Assembly (NCBI RefSeq): GCF_001310635.1
Contig: NZ_BAXR01000005.1
Span: 1 to 64,000, forward strand
DNA: 64,000 nt
From: Bacillus sp. JCM 19034
GTDB taxonomy: Bacteria > Bacillota > Bacilli > Bacillales > Bacillaceae_D
Direction: 5' to 3'
Under the pieces are notes generated by a model. It was not told where the DNA came from. It worked only from the letters and a program-made list of their open reading frames with translations, and did not search any database. The translations under genes and the position numbers were made by a program. Below are positions 49,082 to 58,720 of the stretch, piece by piece (positions within the stretch are counted from its first letter, which is position 1; each line of letters starts with the position of its first letter).

Positions 49082-49833
49082 AATGAAACCACCTCTAACG
49101 TTGTTTGACCTTTTAATTCTTCGTAATAGCTTTTATCTATTTGATTACTCGTCACAATCATACAATCGCGAATTTGAGCAAATGTTGAGAAAGATACCTC
49201 ACCAAATTTCGTGTGGTCGGCGAGAATGATTCCTTGCTGTGCTCGCTCAATCGCATATTCTTTAATAAAAGCTTCCTCTGGATCAGGGGTAGTACATTCC
49301 CCTTTTAGACTAATCCCATTAACGCCGATAAACGCTTTATCAAATTGGTACGTCTCTAAGCTTCTTATCGCACTTCTTCCGATAAAAGCACTCGTACCTG
49401 ACTTCACGTAGCCACCAATGACATGTGTGTTAATGCCAATCTCAAGTAATGCTGCAATGTTCATTAGTCCGTTTGTAACAACTACGACATCCTTTCCTTT
49501 AAGAAAAGGAATCATCTCTAACGTACTCGTACCAGCATCTAAATAAATACAGTCTCCTTCTGTTACGAGTTCAGCAGCAAACTTTGCTATCTGTCTTTTT
49601 TCATGACGGTTTTTGGCTGTTTTCTCTTCCATTGTTGGTTCAACCAGTTTATTTTGTGGTAATGTTGCCCCACCATGTAATCGCTTTAACTTCCCCGCAC
49701 GTTCAAGCTCCATTAAATCACGACGAACAGTTGACTCTGAAGACCCTGTTACTTCAATAATATCTTGAATTTTTACCGTTTCCATTTCATGTAACATCGA
49801 AACAATCTTTTTTTGACGCTCGACTACTAACAT
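49078..49833 (-). CDS. fruR: DeoR-family regulator FruR
   Basis: Repressor of the fructose operon, probably relieved by fructose-1-phosphate. N-terminal winged helix (VERQKKIVSMLHEM, then GSSESTVRRDLMELERAG) and a C-terminal sugar-phosphate sensor domain (DCIYLDAGTSTLEMIPFLKG). ATG 49833 behind AAGAGGTGA is preferred over GTG 49842. First gene of fruRKA. Confidence 0.93.
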   Translation of the reverse strand: MLVVERQKKIVSMLHEMETVKIQDIIEVTGSSESTVRRDLMELERAGKLKRLHGGATLPQNKLVEPTMEEKTAKNRHEKRQIAKFAAELVTEGDCIYLDAGTSTLEMIPFLKGKDVVVVTNGLMNIAALLEIGINTHVIGGYVKSGTSAFIGRSAIRSLETYQFDKAFIGVNGISLKGECTTPDPEEAFIKEYAIERAQQGIILADHTKFGEVSFSTFAQIRDCMIVTSNQIDKSYYEELKGQTTLEVVSL

Positions 49834-49856
49834 GATTATCACCTCTTACAATTTTC

Positions 49857-49914
49857 AGTATACTACCAAAAACGATCAAAATCAATCAAAAACATCATAA
49901 AAACGACCAAAAAA
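49857..49914 (-). promoter_or_regulatory. fru promoter with FruR-like phased repeats
   Basis: On the minus strand a -35 TTGATT (49880-49885) and a -10 TATACT (49857-49862) are separated by 17 bases. Across and upstream of the -35 lie about four copies of a GATCGTTTTT-like element (GGTCGTTTTT, ATGATGTTTTT, GATTGATTTT, GATCGTTTTT) repeated each 10-11 bases, on one DNA face, as expected for a DeoR-type operator. Confidence 0.75.
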
Positions 49915-49966
49915 AGTGGAAATCGCTCATAAACGATCACCACTAACGTTATCATATTTAATTAGA

Positions 49967-51858
49967 TTATTCAGCGTCAAGCCCCTCAACTAACATTGAA
50001 AGCTCAGTCCATCGGTCCATTGCCACCTCTAATTCTGCTTCCACTTCTTCTTTTTCATTCAACAATGGCTGAATTTGACCGAAATCGCTACCTGCTTCTT
50101 CAATTGCCTGTTCAAGCTCGGCGATTTGCTGTTCTAATTTTGTAATACGCTCTTCTATATTTCCCCATTCTAGCTGATCTTTATAGGATAGCTTTTTTCT
50201 CGTTTTTGGCTTCTCTGACTTTTTTTCAACAGGTTGTGTAATAGCTTTTTCTACGCTTTCTTCTTCCCTTTTTCTATCTAAATAATCTGTATAATGTCCT
50301 TGAAAGGAAGAAACGTGACCATCCCCTTCAAATACGAGCAAGCGATCAACAACACGATCTAAAAAATAGCGATCATGCGATACGGTAATAACGACACCTG
50401 GAAACTGTTCCAAATAATCCTCTAATACAGAAAGCGTCTCTGTATCAAGATCATTTGTCGGCTCATCTAAAAACAGTACATTAGGTTCATCCATTAATAC
50501 ACGTAATAAATAAAGGCGTCTTCTCTCGCCTCCTGATAATCGTCTAATATACGTATATTGACTAGAGCGAGGAAATAAAAATCTCTCTAGCATTTGTTCA
50601 GCCGTTATTTGAGACCCATCCGCTGTATAGACGACCTCCGCTATTTCTTTAATATAATCGATCATCCGTAAATCGCCATTGATCTCCTTGTCCTCTTGTG
50701 TATAGTAACCGATATGAACCGTTTCCCCGACGACTACTTCACCAGCATCTGGTGTTAAACGTCCCGCAAGCATATTGAGAAGCGTCGTTTTTCCTGTACC
50801 ATTTGGACCGACAATTCCAATTCGTTCACCAGGAATAATCAATTGATTTAACGAATGCACAATGACTTTGTCCGCAAATGTCTTTTGGACATTTTTTAAT
50901 TCAATGACTTGTTTCCCAAGTCTTCTTGACCCGATTGAGAAGTCGAAATCACGTTGCTCAGATAGAGGCTCCTCTTCTTTTATTCGGTCAATTCGTTGAA
51001 TCCTTGCTTTTTGCTTCGTTGTCCTAGCCTTAGCCCCTCGCCTTAACCATGCAAGCTCTCGTCGTAAGACATTTTGCCGCTTTTGCTCCTGTTGCTCCTC
51101 CTGGATTTGTCGCTCTGCTTTCTTCTCGAGAAACTGTTCATAATTTCCCTCATATACATACAGCTTCCCTTTGTCAAGCTCATACATATAATTTGTTACA
51201 CGATTTAGAAAGTAACGATCATGCGTAATTAACATGATCGCACCTTTATAATTCGCTAAATAGCTTCTAGCCATTCAATCGTCTCATGATCAAGATGATT
51301 TGTCGGCTCATCAAGCAAAAGTAAATCAGCAGGCTGAATTAATGCTTTCGCAATTGAGACACGTTTCTTTTGTCCTCCTGAAAGCTTACTAATCTTTGAG
51401 TGGAAATTTTTCACACCCAACTTTGTTAAAATCGTCTTCGCAAGCGTGTTTGCTTCCCACGCTTCCTCTTCATCCATTTTTGCCTGCCATTTCATGTATT
51501 CCTTTTGATAAGCCTCATTCGTTGGATCTTGTTCAAATTTCATTAAGCTTTTTTCATATGCACGCATCGTCACCATAACAGTTGACTGTCCAGCATAAAT
51601 TTCCTCAATTACAGTCCGATCCTCTTCTAACGTTGAATGCTGGGCCAAATACTCTATTTGAAAATCATTCGCATGCTTGAGCTCACCAGTATCGGCCCCT
51701 TCAATACCAGCTACTATTTTTAGTAACGATGATTTACCAGTACCATTCACACCAATAATACCAATTCGTTGACTTGCTTCAACGGTAAAAGATATATCTT
51801 GAAACAACACTTTATCACCATATGATTTCGTTAACTGCTCCACTTGCAAAATACTCAC
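49967..51858 (-). pseudogene. yfmR: ABC-F ATPase, YfmR/Uup type, one-base frameshift
   Basis: Ribosome-associated ABC-F protein with two ATPase domains. First: GVNGTGKSS, LSGGQKKR and DEPTNHLD; linker with basic helices (ARTTKQKARIQRIDR); second: GPNGTGKTT, LSGGERRR and DEPTNDLD; then a C-terminal coiled coil (ERITKLEQQIAELEQAIEEA). Length about 630 and the coiled coil fit YfmR/Uup, which rescues stalled ribosomes with EF-P. The frame breaks near 51262 between EWLEA and YLANYKGAIM. GTG 51858 follows AGGAGG. No transmembrane partner. Confidence 0.87.
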
Positions 51859-51875
51859 ACCATCAACCTCCTATA

Positions 51876-52011
51876 AGAAAAACGCGATTACAGTTTTTCT
51901 TTCAAGCATCGTCCGTGGCCGTTACATAGATAGAGCTGTGTAACGTGCGAAGCCGATGCTCTTCCTCGAATTTACCTACATCTCCTAGGTGTCCATAACC
52001 TATGGTCACCT
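51876..52011 (-). ncRNA. Structured 5' leader of the ABC-F gene
   Basis: The region before the ABC-F gene folds into nested hairpins: AGGTG/CACCT with CCATA/TATGG (51987-52011); AGCATCG/CGATGCT with CGTTACA/TGTAACG inside (51905-51960); and AGAAAAAC/GTTTTTCT just before the ribosome binding site (51876-51900). I do not recognise a riboswitch class. Position suggests attenuation or translation control of the ABC-F gene, as known for other ABC-F genes. Confidence 0.55.
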
Positions 52012-52032
52012 ATACGGAATCTCTAAAGATAA

Positions 52033-52063
52033 GCCACTGAAAAAGGATTCCTTTTCCAGTGGC
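52033..52063 (-). terminator. Terminator of the glutathione peroxidase gene
   Basis: GCCACTG pairs with CAGTGGC, and AAAAGG/CCTTTT extend the stem inward. On the minus strand TTATCTTT follows. Confidence 0.7.
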
Positions 52064-52085
52064 CTTAAATCTTTCACCTATTCCA

Positions 52086-52565
52086 TTATACCTGTAATTG
52101 CTTCTTAATATCATCCTCTATTTTTTCAGGTTTAACTTGAGGTCCATACCGTTTTACCACATTTCCTTGCCTATCAACAAGAAATTTCGTAAAGTTCCAT
52201 TTAATTTCCGAGCTAAGAACACCTTTTTGTTCCTTCTTCAAAAATGTATAAAGTGGATGAGCATTTGAGCCGTTCACATCAATTTTCGCAAATAATGGAA
52301 AGTTTACCCCGAAATTAATTTTGCACGTTTTTGTCATATCAGAATCCTCTACAGGCTCCTGATTCATAAATTGGTTTGACGGAAAACCAAGTACATCAAA
52401 GCCTTGGTCTCGATATCGCTGGTATAGCTCCTCCAAACCTTCAAACTGCGGAGCTAATCCACATTTTGTTGCTGTATTTACGATTAACAACACACGACCC
52501 TTATAGGCTTCAAGTGACTGTTCTTCTCCATTCGATTTCTTTACAGTAAATTCGTGAATACTCAT
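52086..52565 (-). CDS. Glutathione peroxidase-family thiol peroxidase
   Basis: Reduces hydroperoxides, in Bacillus probably with thioredoxin. Peroxidatic Cys35 (VNTATKCGLAPQ), the FPSNQF motif with its Gln, and WNFTKFLVD with its Trp-Asn are all present. 159 residues. ATG 52565 with GAGGAGG is chosen over the upstream ATG at 52580. Confidence 0.92.
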   Translation of the reverse strand: MSIHEFTVKKSNGEEQSLEAYKGRVLLIVNTATKCGLAPQFEGLEELYQRYRDQGFDVLGFPSNQFMNQEPVEDSDMTKTCKINFGVNFPLFAKIDVNGSNAHPLYTFLKKEQKGVLSSEIKWNFTKFLVDRQGNVVKRYGPQVKPEKIEDDIKKQLQV

Positions 52566-52702
52566 ATATGACCTCCTCATTGTTTAACCTCATTATACAA
52601 AAGAGATCAGTAATACACGAAGTATCCGCTTAATTTTTCCTGTTATTTCTTCATTAATCATTTGAAAGTTGTTCTTCACCTTTGATTACCCATTTTAGTG
52701 TT

Positions 52703-54361
52703 TCATTTCTTATGGAAAATGAGAGAATCATACGGAGAAAGTGTCATCTTTTTTTCAAGTTTCCGTTCAGACCCATTTGATAATAATAGCTCTGCATTTA
52801 GGTCTTCTTGCCATTCAGCTGGAATATCAAACGTCACGTCCTGATCATAGAAATTGTTGATGACGAGCAATTTTTCGTTTTCTTTCACACGTTCATACAA
52901 AAATAGTTGCGGGTGCTTTTGATCGAGACGACGATAGACTCCTTCCGTGACAATCGCTAATTCATGACGTAAACGAATTAACTTTTGATAAAAGTAGAAA
53001 ATGGAGTCATTATCTTTTAAGGCTTGTTCGGCATTAATTTCTTTATAATTTTCAGCGACATTAATCCATGGAGTACCTGTTGTAAAACCTCCATGTGGTT
53101 GATCGTTCCATTGTACAGGTGTTCTTGAGTTATCGCGTGATTTTTCTTTAATAATCGCCATAATCTCCTCTTCAGAGTTGCCTTCTTTTTTCATACGCTT
53201 ATAATAATTTAACGTCTCCACGTCACGATATTGATCAATTGATTCAAACTTAGGATTCGTCATCCCAAACTCTTCACCTTGATAAATATATGGCGTGCCT
53301 TGCATCATATGGATGGCTGCAGCTAGCATTTTTGCAGATTTTTGATGATAATCCTCAGCATTCCCATATCGCGATACGACACGAGGCTGATCGTGGTTAC
53401 ACCAAAATAACGCATTCCAGCCACCACCTTTATGCATCTCCACTTGCCACGTCGAAAGAATATCCTTTAATGCCTGGAAATCAAAATCAGCTAAAGCCCA
53501 TTTTTCTCCATTCGGGTAATCTACCTTAAGGTGATGAAAATTAAACGTCATGCTTAATTCGTTTCTGTTTGGGTTTGAATAGTTAATGCAATGCTCTATT
53601 GATGTAGAAGACATTTCTCCAACCGTCATACTATCATATTTAGAAAGCACTGCCTGATTCATCTCTTGTAAAAATTCATGAACACGTGGCCCATCCGTAT
53701 AAAATCGACGACCATCTCCGTCGTGATCATTTGGAAAGGACTGATCTTTGGAGATTAAGTTAATGACATCTAAGCGAAAACCGTCAATCCCTTTTTCAAA
53801 CCAGAAATGCATCATATCATAGACAGCATGCCGCAATTCTTCATTTTCCCAATTCAAATCCGCTTGGGTAACATCAAACAAGTGCAAATAATATTGTCCT
53901 GACTTTTCATCATACTCCCATGCATTCCCGCCAAATTTGGACTGCCAATTAGATGGCTCTCCACCGTCTACAGGATCCTTCCATATATAATAATGTCGGT
54001 ATTGGCTATCACCGGAAGCGATCGCCTCTTTAAACCACTTATGTTCCGTTGATGTATGATTGACAACGAGATCCATAATCAGCTTCATCCCACGAGCATG
54101 TACTTCATCCAACAATTTCTCAAAATCAGCCATCGTTCCATACTCTTCATGAATTGAAAAATAATCAGAAATATCATAGCCGTTATCCTTTTGTGGTGAT
54201 TCGTAGATCGGCGTTACCCAAAGGACATCGACCCCTAACGTATGCAAATAATCAAGTTTCTCAATGATCCCTTGAATATCACCGACACCATTCCCAGTTG
54301 TATCATTAAAACTTTTCGGATAAATTTGATAAACGACTGCCCTTCTCCACCATTCATTCAT
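52703..54361 (-). CDS. treA: Trehalose-6-phosphate hydrolase TreA
   Basis: GH13 enzyme hydrolysing trehalose-6-phosphate to glucose and glucose-6-phosphate. Catalytic residues visible: Asp in GIDGFRLDVINL, Glu in TVGEMSS and Asp in WCNHDQPR. Resembles oligo-1,6-glucosidases too; the directly upstream trehalose PTS gene decides the assignment. 552 residues. Start at ATG 54361 (MNEWWRRAVVYQIYPKSF) behind AAAGGAG. Confidence 0.93.
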   Translation of the reverse strand: MNEWWRRAVVYQIYPKSFNDTTGNGVGDIQGIIEKLDYLHTLGVDVLWVTPIYESPQKDNGYDISDYFSIHEEYGTMADFEKLLDEVHARGMKLIMDLVVNHTSTEHKWFKEAIASGDSQYRHYYIWKDPVDGGEPSNWQSKFGGNAWEYDEKSGQYYLHLFDVTQADLNWENEELRHAVYDMMHFWFEKGIDGFRLDVINLISKDQSFPNDHDGDGRRFYTDGPRVHEFLQEMNQAVLSKYDSMTVGEMSSTSIEHCINYSNPNRNELSMTFNFHHLKVDYPNGEKWALADFDFQALKDILSTWQVEMHKGGGWNALFWCNHDQPRVVSRYGNAEDYHQKSAKMLAAAIHMMQGTPYIYQGEEFGMTNPKFESIDQYRDVETLNYYKRMKKEGNSEEEIMAIIKEKSRDNSRTPVQWNDQPHGGFTTGTPWINVAENYKEINAEQALKDNDSIFYFYQKLIRLRHELAIVTEGVYRRLDQKHPQLFLYERVKENEKLLVINNFYDQDVTFDIPAEWQEDLNAELLLSNGSERKLEKKMTLSPYDSLIFHKK

Positions 54362-54398
54362 GTTCTCTACTCCTTTAAACATCCTGATATGTTTGAAA

Positions 54399-54429
54399 GC
54401 CTAATAAGGAGCATTTCCCCTCATTAGGC
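54399..54429 (-). terminator. Intercistronic hairpin treP-treA
   Basis: GCCTAAT pairs with ATTAGGC in the 70-base gap between the two genes. Without a long U-tract it may act as an mRNA processing or stability element rather than a full terminator. Confidence 0.5.
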
Positions 54430-54432
54430 AAC

Positions 54433-55839
54433 TTAACTCATACGTGCTTTACCATATAAAAATGTCAAGACAAATGGAACGGCAATAGCAATAATCATCC
54501 CAACTAGGAATACTAGCCAGTAGCCTGCTGTTATTGAGAAGATACCTGGTAATCCACCGACACCGATTGAATAAGCGGTAACAGAATTAAGCGTAATCCA
54601 AACCGCTCCTATTGCAGAACCAATAATCGCACAAACAAACGGGAAACGGTAGCGTAAATTCACACCGAACATCGCCGGCTCTGTAATACCAAGGTAAGCT
54701 GATATCGACGATGTCATCGATAATCCTCTTGTCTTCTCATCCTTTAAGACAAAATACATCGCAAGTGCAGCAGAACCTTGGGCAATATTTGATAATGCTA
54801 AAATTGGCCATAAGAACGTTGTACCCGTACTTCCAATCAACTGTAAGTCAACTGCCAAGAACGTATGGTGCATCCCTGTAATAACGAGCGGTGCATAGAT
54901 CGTACCGTACAAAAGTCCACCAATCGCTGCAACATTGCTAAATACCCAAACAAATGCATCTGTAATGATATTTCCGATCAGAAATGTGATCGGTCCGATC
55001 GCAATAAAAGCAATAAAGCCCGTAATTAATAACGCAACGGGTGCAACAACAAGCAGCTGAAACCCGTCTGGTACACGCTTTCTTAAGGCATTTTCAATTT
55101 TTGCTAGTACATAAGAAGCGACTAAAATAGGGAGCACTTGGCCTTGATAGCCCATTTTCGCAATGTCGAGTCCGAAGATATTCCAATAAGGAATTTCTCC
55201 TACTTCTAATGCTTTACCATAATCCCACGCATTTAATAGGTCTGGGTATACTAACATTAAACCAAGAACAATCCCTAAAAGCTCACTACCTCCAAATCGC
55301 CTCATTGCCGACCAACCAATAAGTCCCGGTAAAAATACGAATGCTGTATTGGCAATGAGATGAATGATATCAGCAAGATCAGCCCATTGTGGGAACATTC
55401 CCACGACAGATTGCTCAGCAAATATCCCTTCTGCTGTCAAAATATTATTAATACCAAGTAGTAAACCTGCTGTCACAATCGCAGGTAAAATCGGGATAAA
55501 AATATCTGCAAGCATCTTGATCGCACGCTGTAATGGATTTAAATTTTTCTCTGCGGCTGTTTTTACATCCTCTTTTGTCGCAGCCTTTTTCCCAGATAAA
55601 TCCATTAGTTCTGCATATACTTTATCAACCGTTCCCTGACCTATGACAACTTGAAATTGACCATTTGTTGAAAATGATCCTCGCACTACATCAATATTTT
55701 CAAGCTGATCTTTATCTACTTTCCCTTCATCTTCAAGTGCAAACCTTAGTCGTGTAACACAGTGAGTTGCAGACGCCATATTCTCTTTGCCACCAATTGC
55801 CTCGAGTATTTTCTCTGCATCATTCCGATATTGGCTCAA
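54433..55839 (-). CDS. treP: PTS trehalose transporter subunit IIBC TreP
   Basis: Imports trehalose as its 6-phosphate. EIIB at the N-terminus (phospho-Cys in ATHCVTRLRF) and the EIIC membrane domain (about ten helices; GITEPAMFG motif). No EIIA domain, so it must borrow one, for example from PtsG. 468 residues. The usual repressor gene treR is not found in the window. Confidence 0.94.
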   Translation of the reverse strand: MSQYRNDAEKILEAIGGKENMASATHCVTRLRFALEDEGKVDKDQLENIDVVRGSFSTNGQFQVVIGQGTVDKVYAELMDLSGKKAATKEDVKTAAEKNLNPLQRAIKMLADIFIPILPAIVTAGLLLGINNILTAEGIFAEQSVVGMFPQWADLADIIHLIANTAFVFLPGLIGWSAMRRFGGSELLGIVLGLMLVYPDLLNAWDYGKALEVGEIPYWNIFGLDIAKMGYQGQVLPILVASYVLAKIENALRKRVPDGFQLLVVAPVALLITGFIAFIAIGPITFLIGNIITDAFVWVFSNVAAIGGLLYGTIYAPLVITGMHHTFLAVDLQLIGSTGTTFLWPILALSNIAQGSAALAMYFVLKDEKTRGLSMTSSISAYLGITEPAMFGVNLRYRFPFVCAIIGSAIGAVWITLNSVTAYSIGVGGLPGIFSITAGYWLVFLVGMIIAIAVPFVLTFLYGKARMS

Positions 55840-55968
55840 TTATTCTCTCTCCTCTCTTCTTATAAAGTCATTACAAGACACGACACACTTCTCGTTAATC
55901 ATCTTTTATTATTTGTTCTATACCCGTTGCCTATTCTAGCAAACCAATAAATCAATGCTAAAATCTAT

Positions 55969-56000
55969 AAAAAAAGCTTGTCACTAATTCGCGACAAACT
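55969..56000 (-). terminator. Terminator of the PC4-like gene
   Basis: On the minus strand AGTTTGTC pairs with GACAAGCT (one G-U), followed by TTTTTTAT. Confidence 0.75.
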
Positions 56001-56041
56001 TAAATACATACACTTATTATTCCTTTAACAAAGCGACACTC

Positions 56042-56257
56042 TTACAAATCTTTCAGTGCAGATGTCAATTTGTTTAATTCTTCCTCTGTTAACGTCACAC
56101 CTTTTCCCATTTTTTCGTGATTCGGAGCCCAGTCACGAATATCGTATTTTGGCTCACGTCCATTCCAGCTAATTAAATTTAACTCCTTCGTCCATCCTTT
56201 TTCTGATTCGGACAGAACTGCAATGGTTTTGACGATTTCAAACTTAATTTCGGCCAT
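56042..56257 (-). CDS. YdbC-family PC4-like single-strand DNA-binding protein
   Basis: 71-residue homologue of the transcription coactivator PC4 (EIVKTIAVLSESEKGWTKEL, then LISWNGREPKYDIRDWAP and GKGVTLTEEELNKL). The bacterial YdbC proteins bind single-stranded DNA as dimers. Complete length. Confidence 0.9.
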   Translation of the reverse strand: MAEIKFEIVKTIAVLSESEKGWTKELNLISWNGREPKYDIRDWAPNHEKMGKGVTLTEEELNKLTSALKDL

Positions 56258-56280
56258 ACCTTATTACACCTCGTTTACAT

Positions 56281-57593
56281 TTACTTTGCCCTTAACCACC
56301 ATGTCACCCTAATTCTCTCACAAATCGTCACATAATGCATCATCGTTAATAACACCGCACTAATATTCATACCAATGATAATTCCGTCCATTTGAAAGGC
56401 TGACATCGATCCAAGTACATACATCAAAATAAAGGAGACAATCGTTGTATATAACGCATGCAGAAACGCCTCCTTCACTAGACCGAGACCAATTAAATAT
56501 GCTTGCATCGGTATAACAAAATAATGAAACAGGAAATACGGCAATAACAGCTGTAAATAACGAACAGCAGGTGAGTCTTTAAAAAATAAACTAGTTAATG
56601 TATCTGCATAAAAATAGAAAATACAAACAGCAACAATTCCATAAATTGCCGTAATGAACATCACTTTTTGTAAAAGAGAGCGTAATTTCTGTAAATCAGC
56701 TTTATGAAAAGCTTCAGATACCGTTGGAATTAAGACAATTAATAGCGAATGTGCGATAAAAGCTGGGAAAAAGCCAATCGAGAACGCCACCCCTGCTAAT
56801 TTCCCGTACTGAACCATCGCCACTGATTCGACCATTCCTGAGCGAACGAGTGCACTTTTTATAAAGAACGGCTTAATTGCAAACGTTGCTGAATGGAAAA
56901 TTCGTAGTCCTGTTGTTGGGATTGATACAGATAATAATCCCTGACGTACTTTCTTCCAACCAACTTCGGCACGTGGTTTCTGTTTCAAAAGACGCATCTG
57001 TCTCATGAAAGCGACAAAGAGATATAGAAAGACAATGGCCTCACTAGCAATTAACGTAATAAATGCAATGACGAGAGCAAATTCTAGATGATAGGATGAC
57101 CAGAGAAATAACATAATGAGCAATAGCAGCTGGGCAGCACGTCTAATAAAATTCGCTAAAGCAATCCTACCCATTGCTGTGCACCCATAAAGTAACCTCT
57201 TGCAACAGATGAAAACGTTATAATTGGAATGAGACTAATAAATAGCCATGGTACAATCGGATGATATTGATTAAAGACAGGTATAATCGGAAGAATAACG
57301 ATGGCTACTATCGTACAAATAACCGCACATATCGTCGCAAAGCGTAAAGCATGCTTAAGCATGCTTCTATGAAATAATTCCTCTTTTTCTGCAACAAGCT
57401 TAGAAATCGAGATTGGTAATTCTAAGCTTGAAAGAACAATGATAAACGCCACCGTTGGGAAAATTGCCATATAAAGGCCTAGCCCTTCTTCGCCAAGCTC
57501 ACGTGCTAGCACAATATTTATGACAAATTCAATACACTCAACTATAAGAGCTACACCAATCAAAAGAATTGCACTTCTAAAAAATGTCTTCAT
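56281..57593 (-). pseudogene. SpoVB/YkvU-like lipid flippase of the MOP superfamily, frameshifted
   Basis: Polysaccharide/lipid flippase with about twelve helices. N-terminal part (MKTFFRSAILLIGVALIVEC, LELPISISKLVAEKEELF) and C-terminal part (SIPTTGLRIFHSATFAIKPF, LLIVLIPTVSEAFHKADLQ) lie in different frames, broken near 57170 by one missing base between GAQQ and MGRIALANF. Resembles YkvU and SpoVB, which act in sporulation. Restored length about 437 residues. Confidence 0.83.
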
Positions 57594-57729
57594 TATTTCT
57601 CTCCCTCTTTCATCTGTCCGTACACTATATGAGACAAGTTCTAAAAATATCGATATTATAAAGAAAAAGTTGACACTTTTCAGGACATTTGCGAAAGTAA
57701 GAGAGAGATATTATATTAGGAGGCTTTTC

Positions 57730-58023
57730 ATGTATATTATTCATGCATACATAACAATCAAACCCGAATATCGAGAACGTTTTCTACATGATGTTCAACC
57801 ATTAATCGAGCAATCACAAGCTGAAGAAGGCAATGTTAGCTATGAATTGTACGAGCAAAGTTCAACTCAAAACCAATTTATAATGGTGGAAAAATGGGAA
57901 TCAAAAGAAGCCATCGACTTTCATTTTCAAACTCAACACTTTATTGAATTTGGTGAACTTTCAAAAGACTATATGGTAGCCCCACCACAAATTAACCAAT
58001 TTTCTGCACAAGCAGTCGATTAA
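57730..58023 (+). CDS. Antibiotic biosynthesis monooxygenase-fold protein
   Basis: Small ferredoxin-like dimer of the ABM family (YIIHAYITIKPEYRERFLHD, EGNVSYELYEQSSTQNQFIM, then FHFQTQHFIEF). Often acts in quinone or heme-like chemistry, but the substrate is not predictable. ATG 57730 follows AGGAGG; the longer frame from 57520 overlaps the divergent flippase gene and is rejected. Confidence 0.88.
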   Translation: MYIIHAYITIKPEYRERFLHDVQPLIEQSQAEEGNVSYELYEQSSTQNQFIMVEKWESKEAIDFHFQTQHFIEFGELSKDYMVAPPQINQFSAQAVD

Positions 58024-58046
58024 GAAAGACGCATTAGCGTCTTTTC
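58024..58046 (+). terminator. Terminator of the ABM gene, left copy of a 23-bp duplication
   Basis: AAGACGCATTAGCGTCTT with flanking TTTC forms a short perfect hairpin with a T-run. An identical 23-bp copy lies at 58557-58579, with an insertion-sequence remnant between them. Confidence 0.85.
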
Positions 58047-58556
58047 AGCCTGTCGACAAAATCTCGCAAAAGCGAGACAGTCGACAGGCTTTTTTATTGG
58101 CAGTAAATCGTCCTCCGACCACGCTACCGGATGGGGGGCACTCTTTGGCAGGAGGCCGTTGAACTAACCGGCACGCCGGTGGATTTCAACCTGCCCTTCC
58201 CTCCTGCAGGAGTCGGCCCTCCCACCCCGTCCGCTTTGTCTAGTGCCAAAAAGGAAATTGGCTTCTCCTCCAATAAGAGACTACATCCAATTTTTTCTAT
58301 TATATAAGTGAAAAAAAGAGACAGGAGGAGAAACCCGAAAACCATAAAAAAGACCCCCCTTGAGCTGATACGGCAATTAAAGTGTTGGAAAAAAATTCAG
58401 TGCAAGCGATGCTTGTTTTTGCTGCCATGAACCTAATAAATTTAGCCATCTGGCACTGGAGAAACACACATCCTCCAGTGTCATCAACAGAAAATAGAAA
58501 AAATAACGTTAAAACTTTGAGAATCAACTTCTCAAAGGCGTTTTGTCTACGGTCTG
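58047..58556. mobile_element. Remnant of an IS1182-like element inserted in a terminator
   Basis: 510 bp bounded by imperfect inverted ends (AGCCTGTCGACAAAA on the left, and AGACCGTAGACAAAA as reverse complement on the right) and flanked by the 23-bp direct duplication of a terminator hairpin. Inside: a hairpin at the left end (58048-58089) with a T-run, a GC-rich stretch (58110-58250) and the end of a transposase gene. Long target duplications with a palindrome are known for the IS1182 family. The element has lost most of its transposase. Confidence 0.7.
58379..58556 (+). pseudogene. C-terminal fragment of an IS1182-family transposase
   Basis: VLEKNSVQAMLVFAAMNLIN followed by LAIWHWRNTHPP is the typical end of IS1182-type transposases. 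No start, no DDE residues; upstream in the frame is a stop. About 50-60 residues remain. Confidence 0.6.
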
Positions 58557-58579
58557 GAAAGACGCATTAGCGTCTTTTC
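58557..58579 (+). repeat. Right copy of the 23-bp terminator duplication
   Basis: Exact second copy of the hairpin AAGACGCATTAGCGTCTT with flanks, adjoining the right end of the insertion remnant. Interpreted as target-site duplication. Confidence 0.8.
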
Positions 58580-58720
58580 TTAGACTACTTACATAAAGGT
58601 TGGTTACGTTTGACTAAGGATTGAAAAATTATTAATAAGAAACTCTCCATTACCGACACAGCCACAAACTTTTAATTTTTATTGATAGGACTACTGGCAT
58701 TGAATCTATAAACATAATAA

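Noticed and set aside
55840..55968. TreR operator before treP
   Set aside because: No convincing TTGTATATACAA-like palindrome was found; only a partial TTGTTCTATACC.
57520..57729. N-terminal extension of the ABM protein
   Set aside because: It overlaps the start of the divergent flippase gene and lies before the AGGAGG that serves ATG 57730.
58124..58527. Minus-strand open frames of 73-75 codons
   Set aside because: They lie on the GC-rich island and antisense to the transposase remnant, without starts or homologies.
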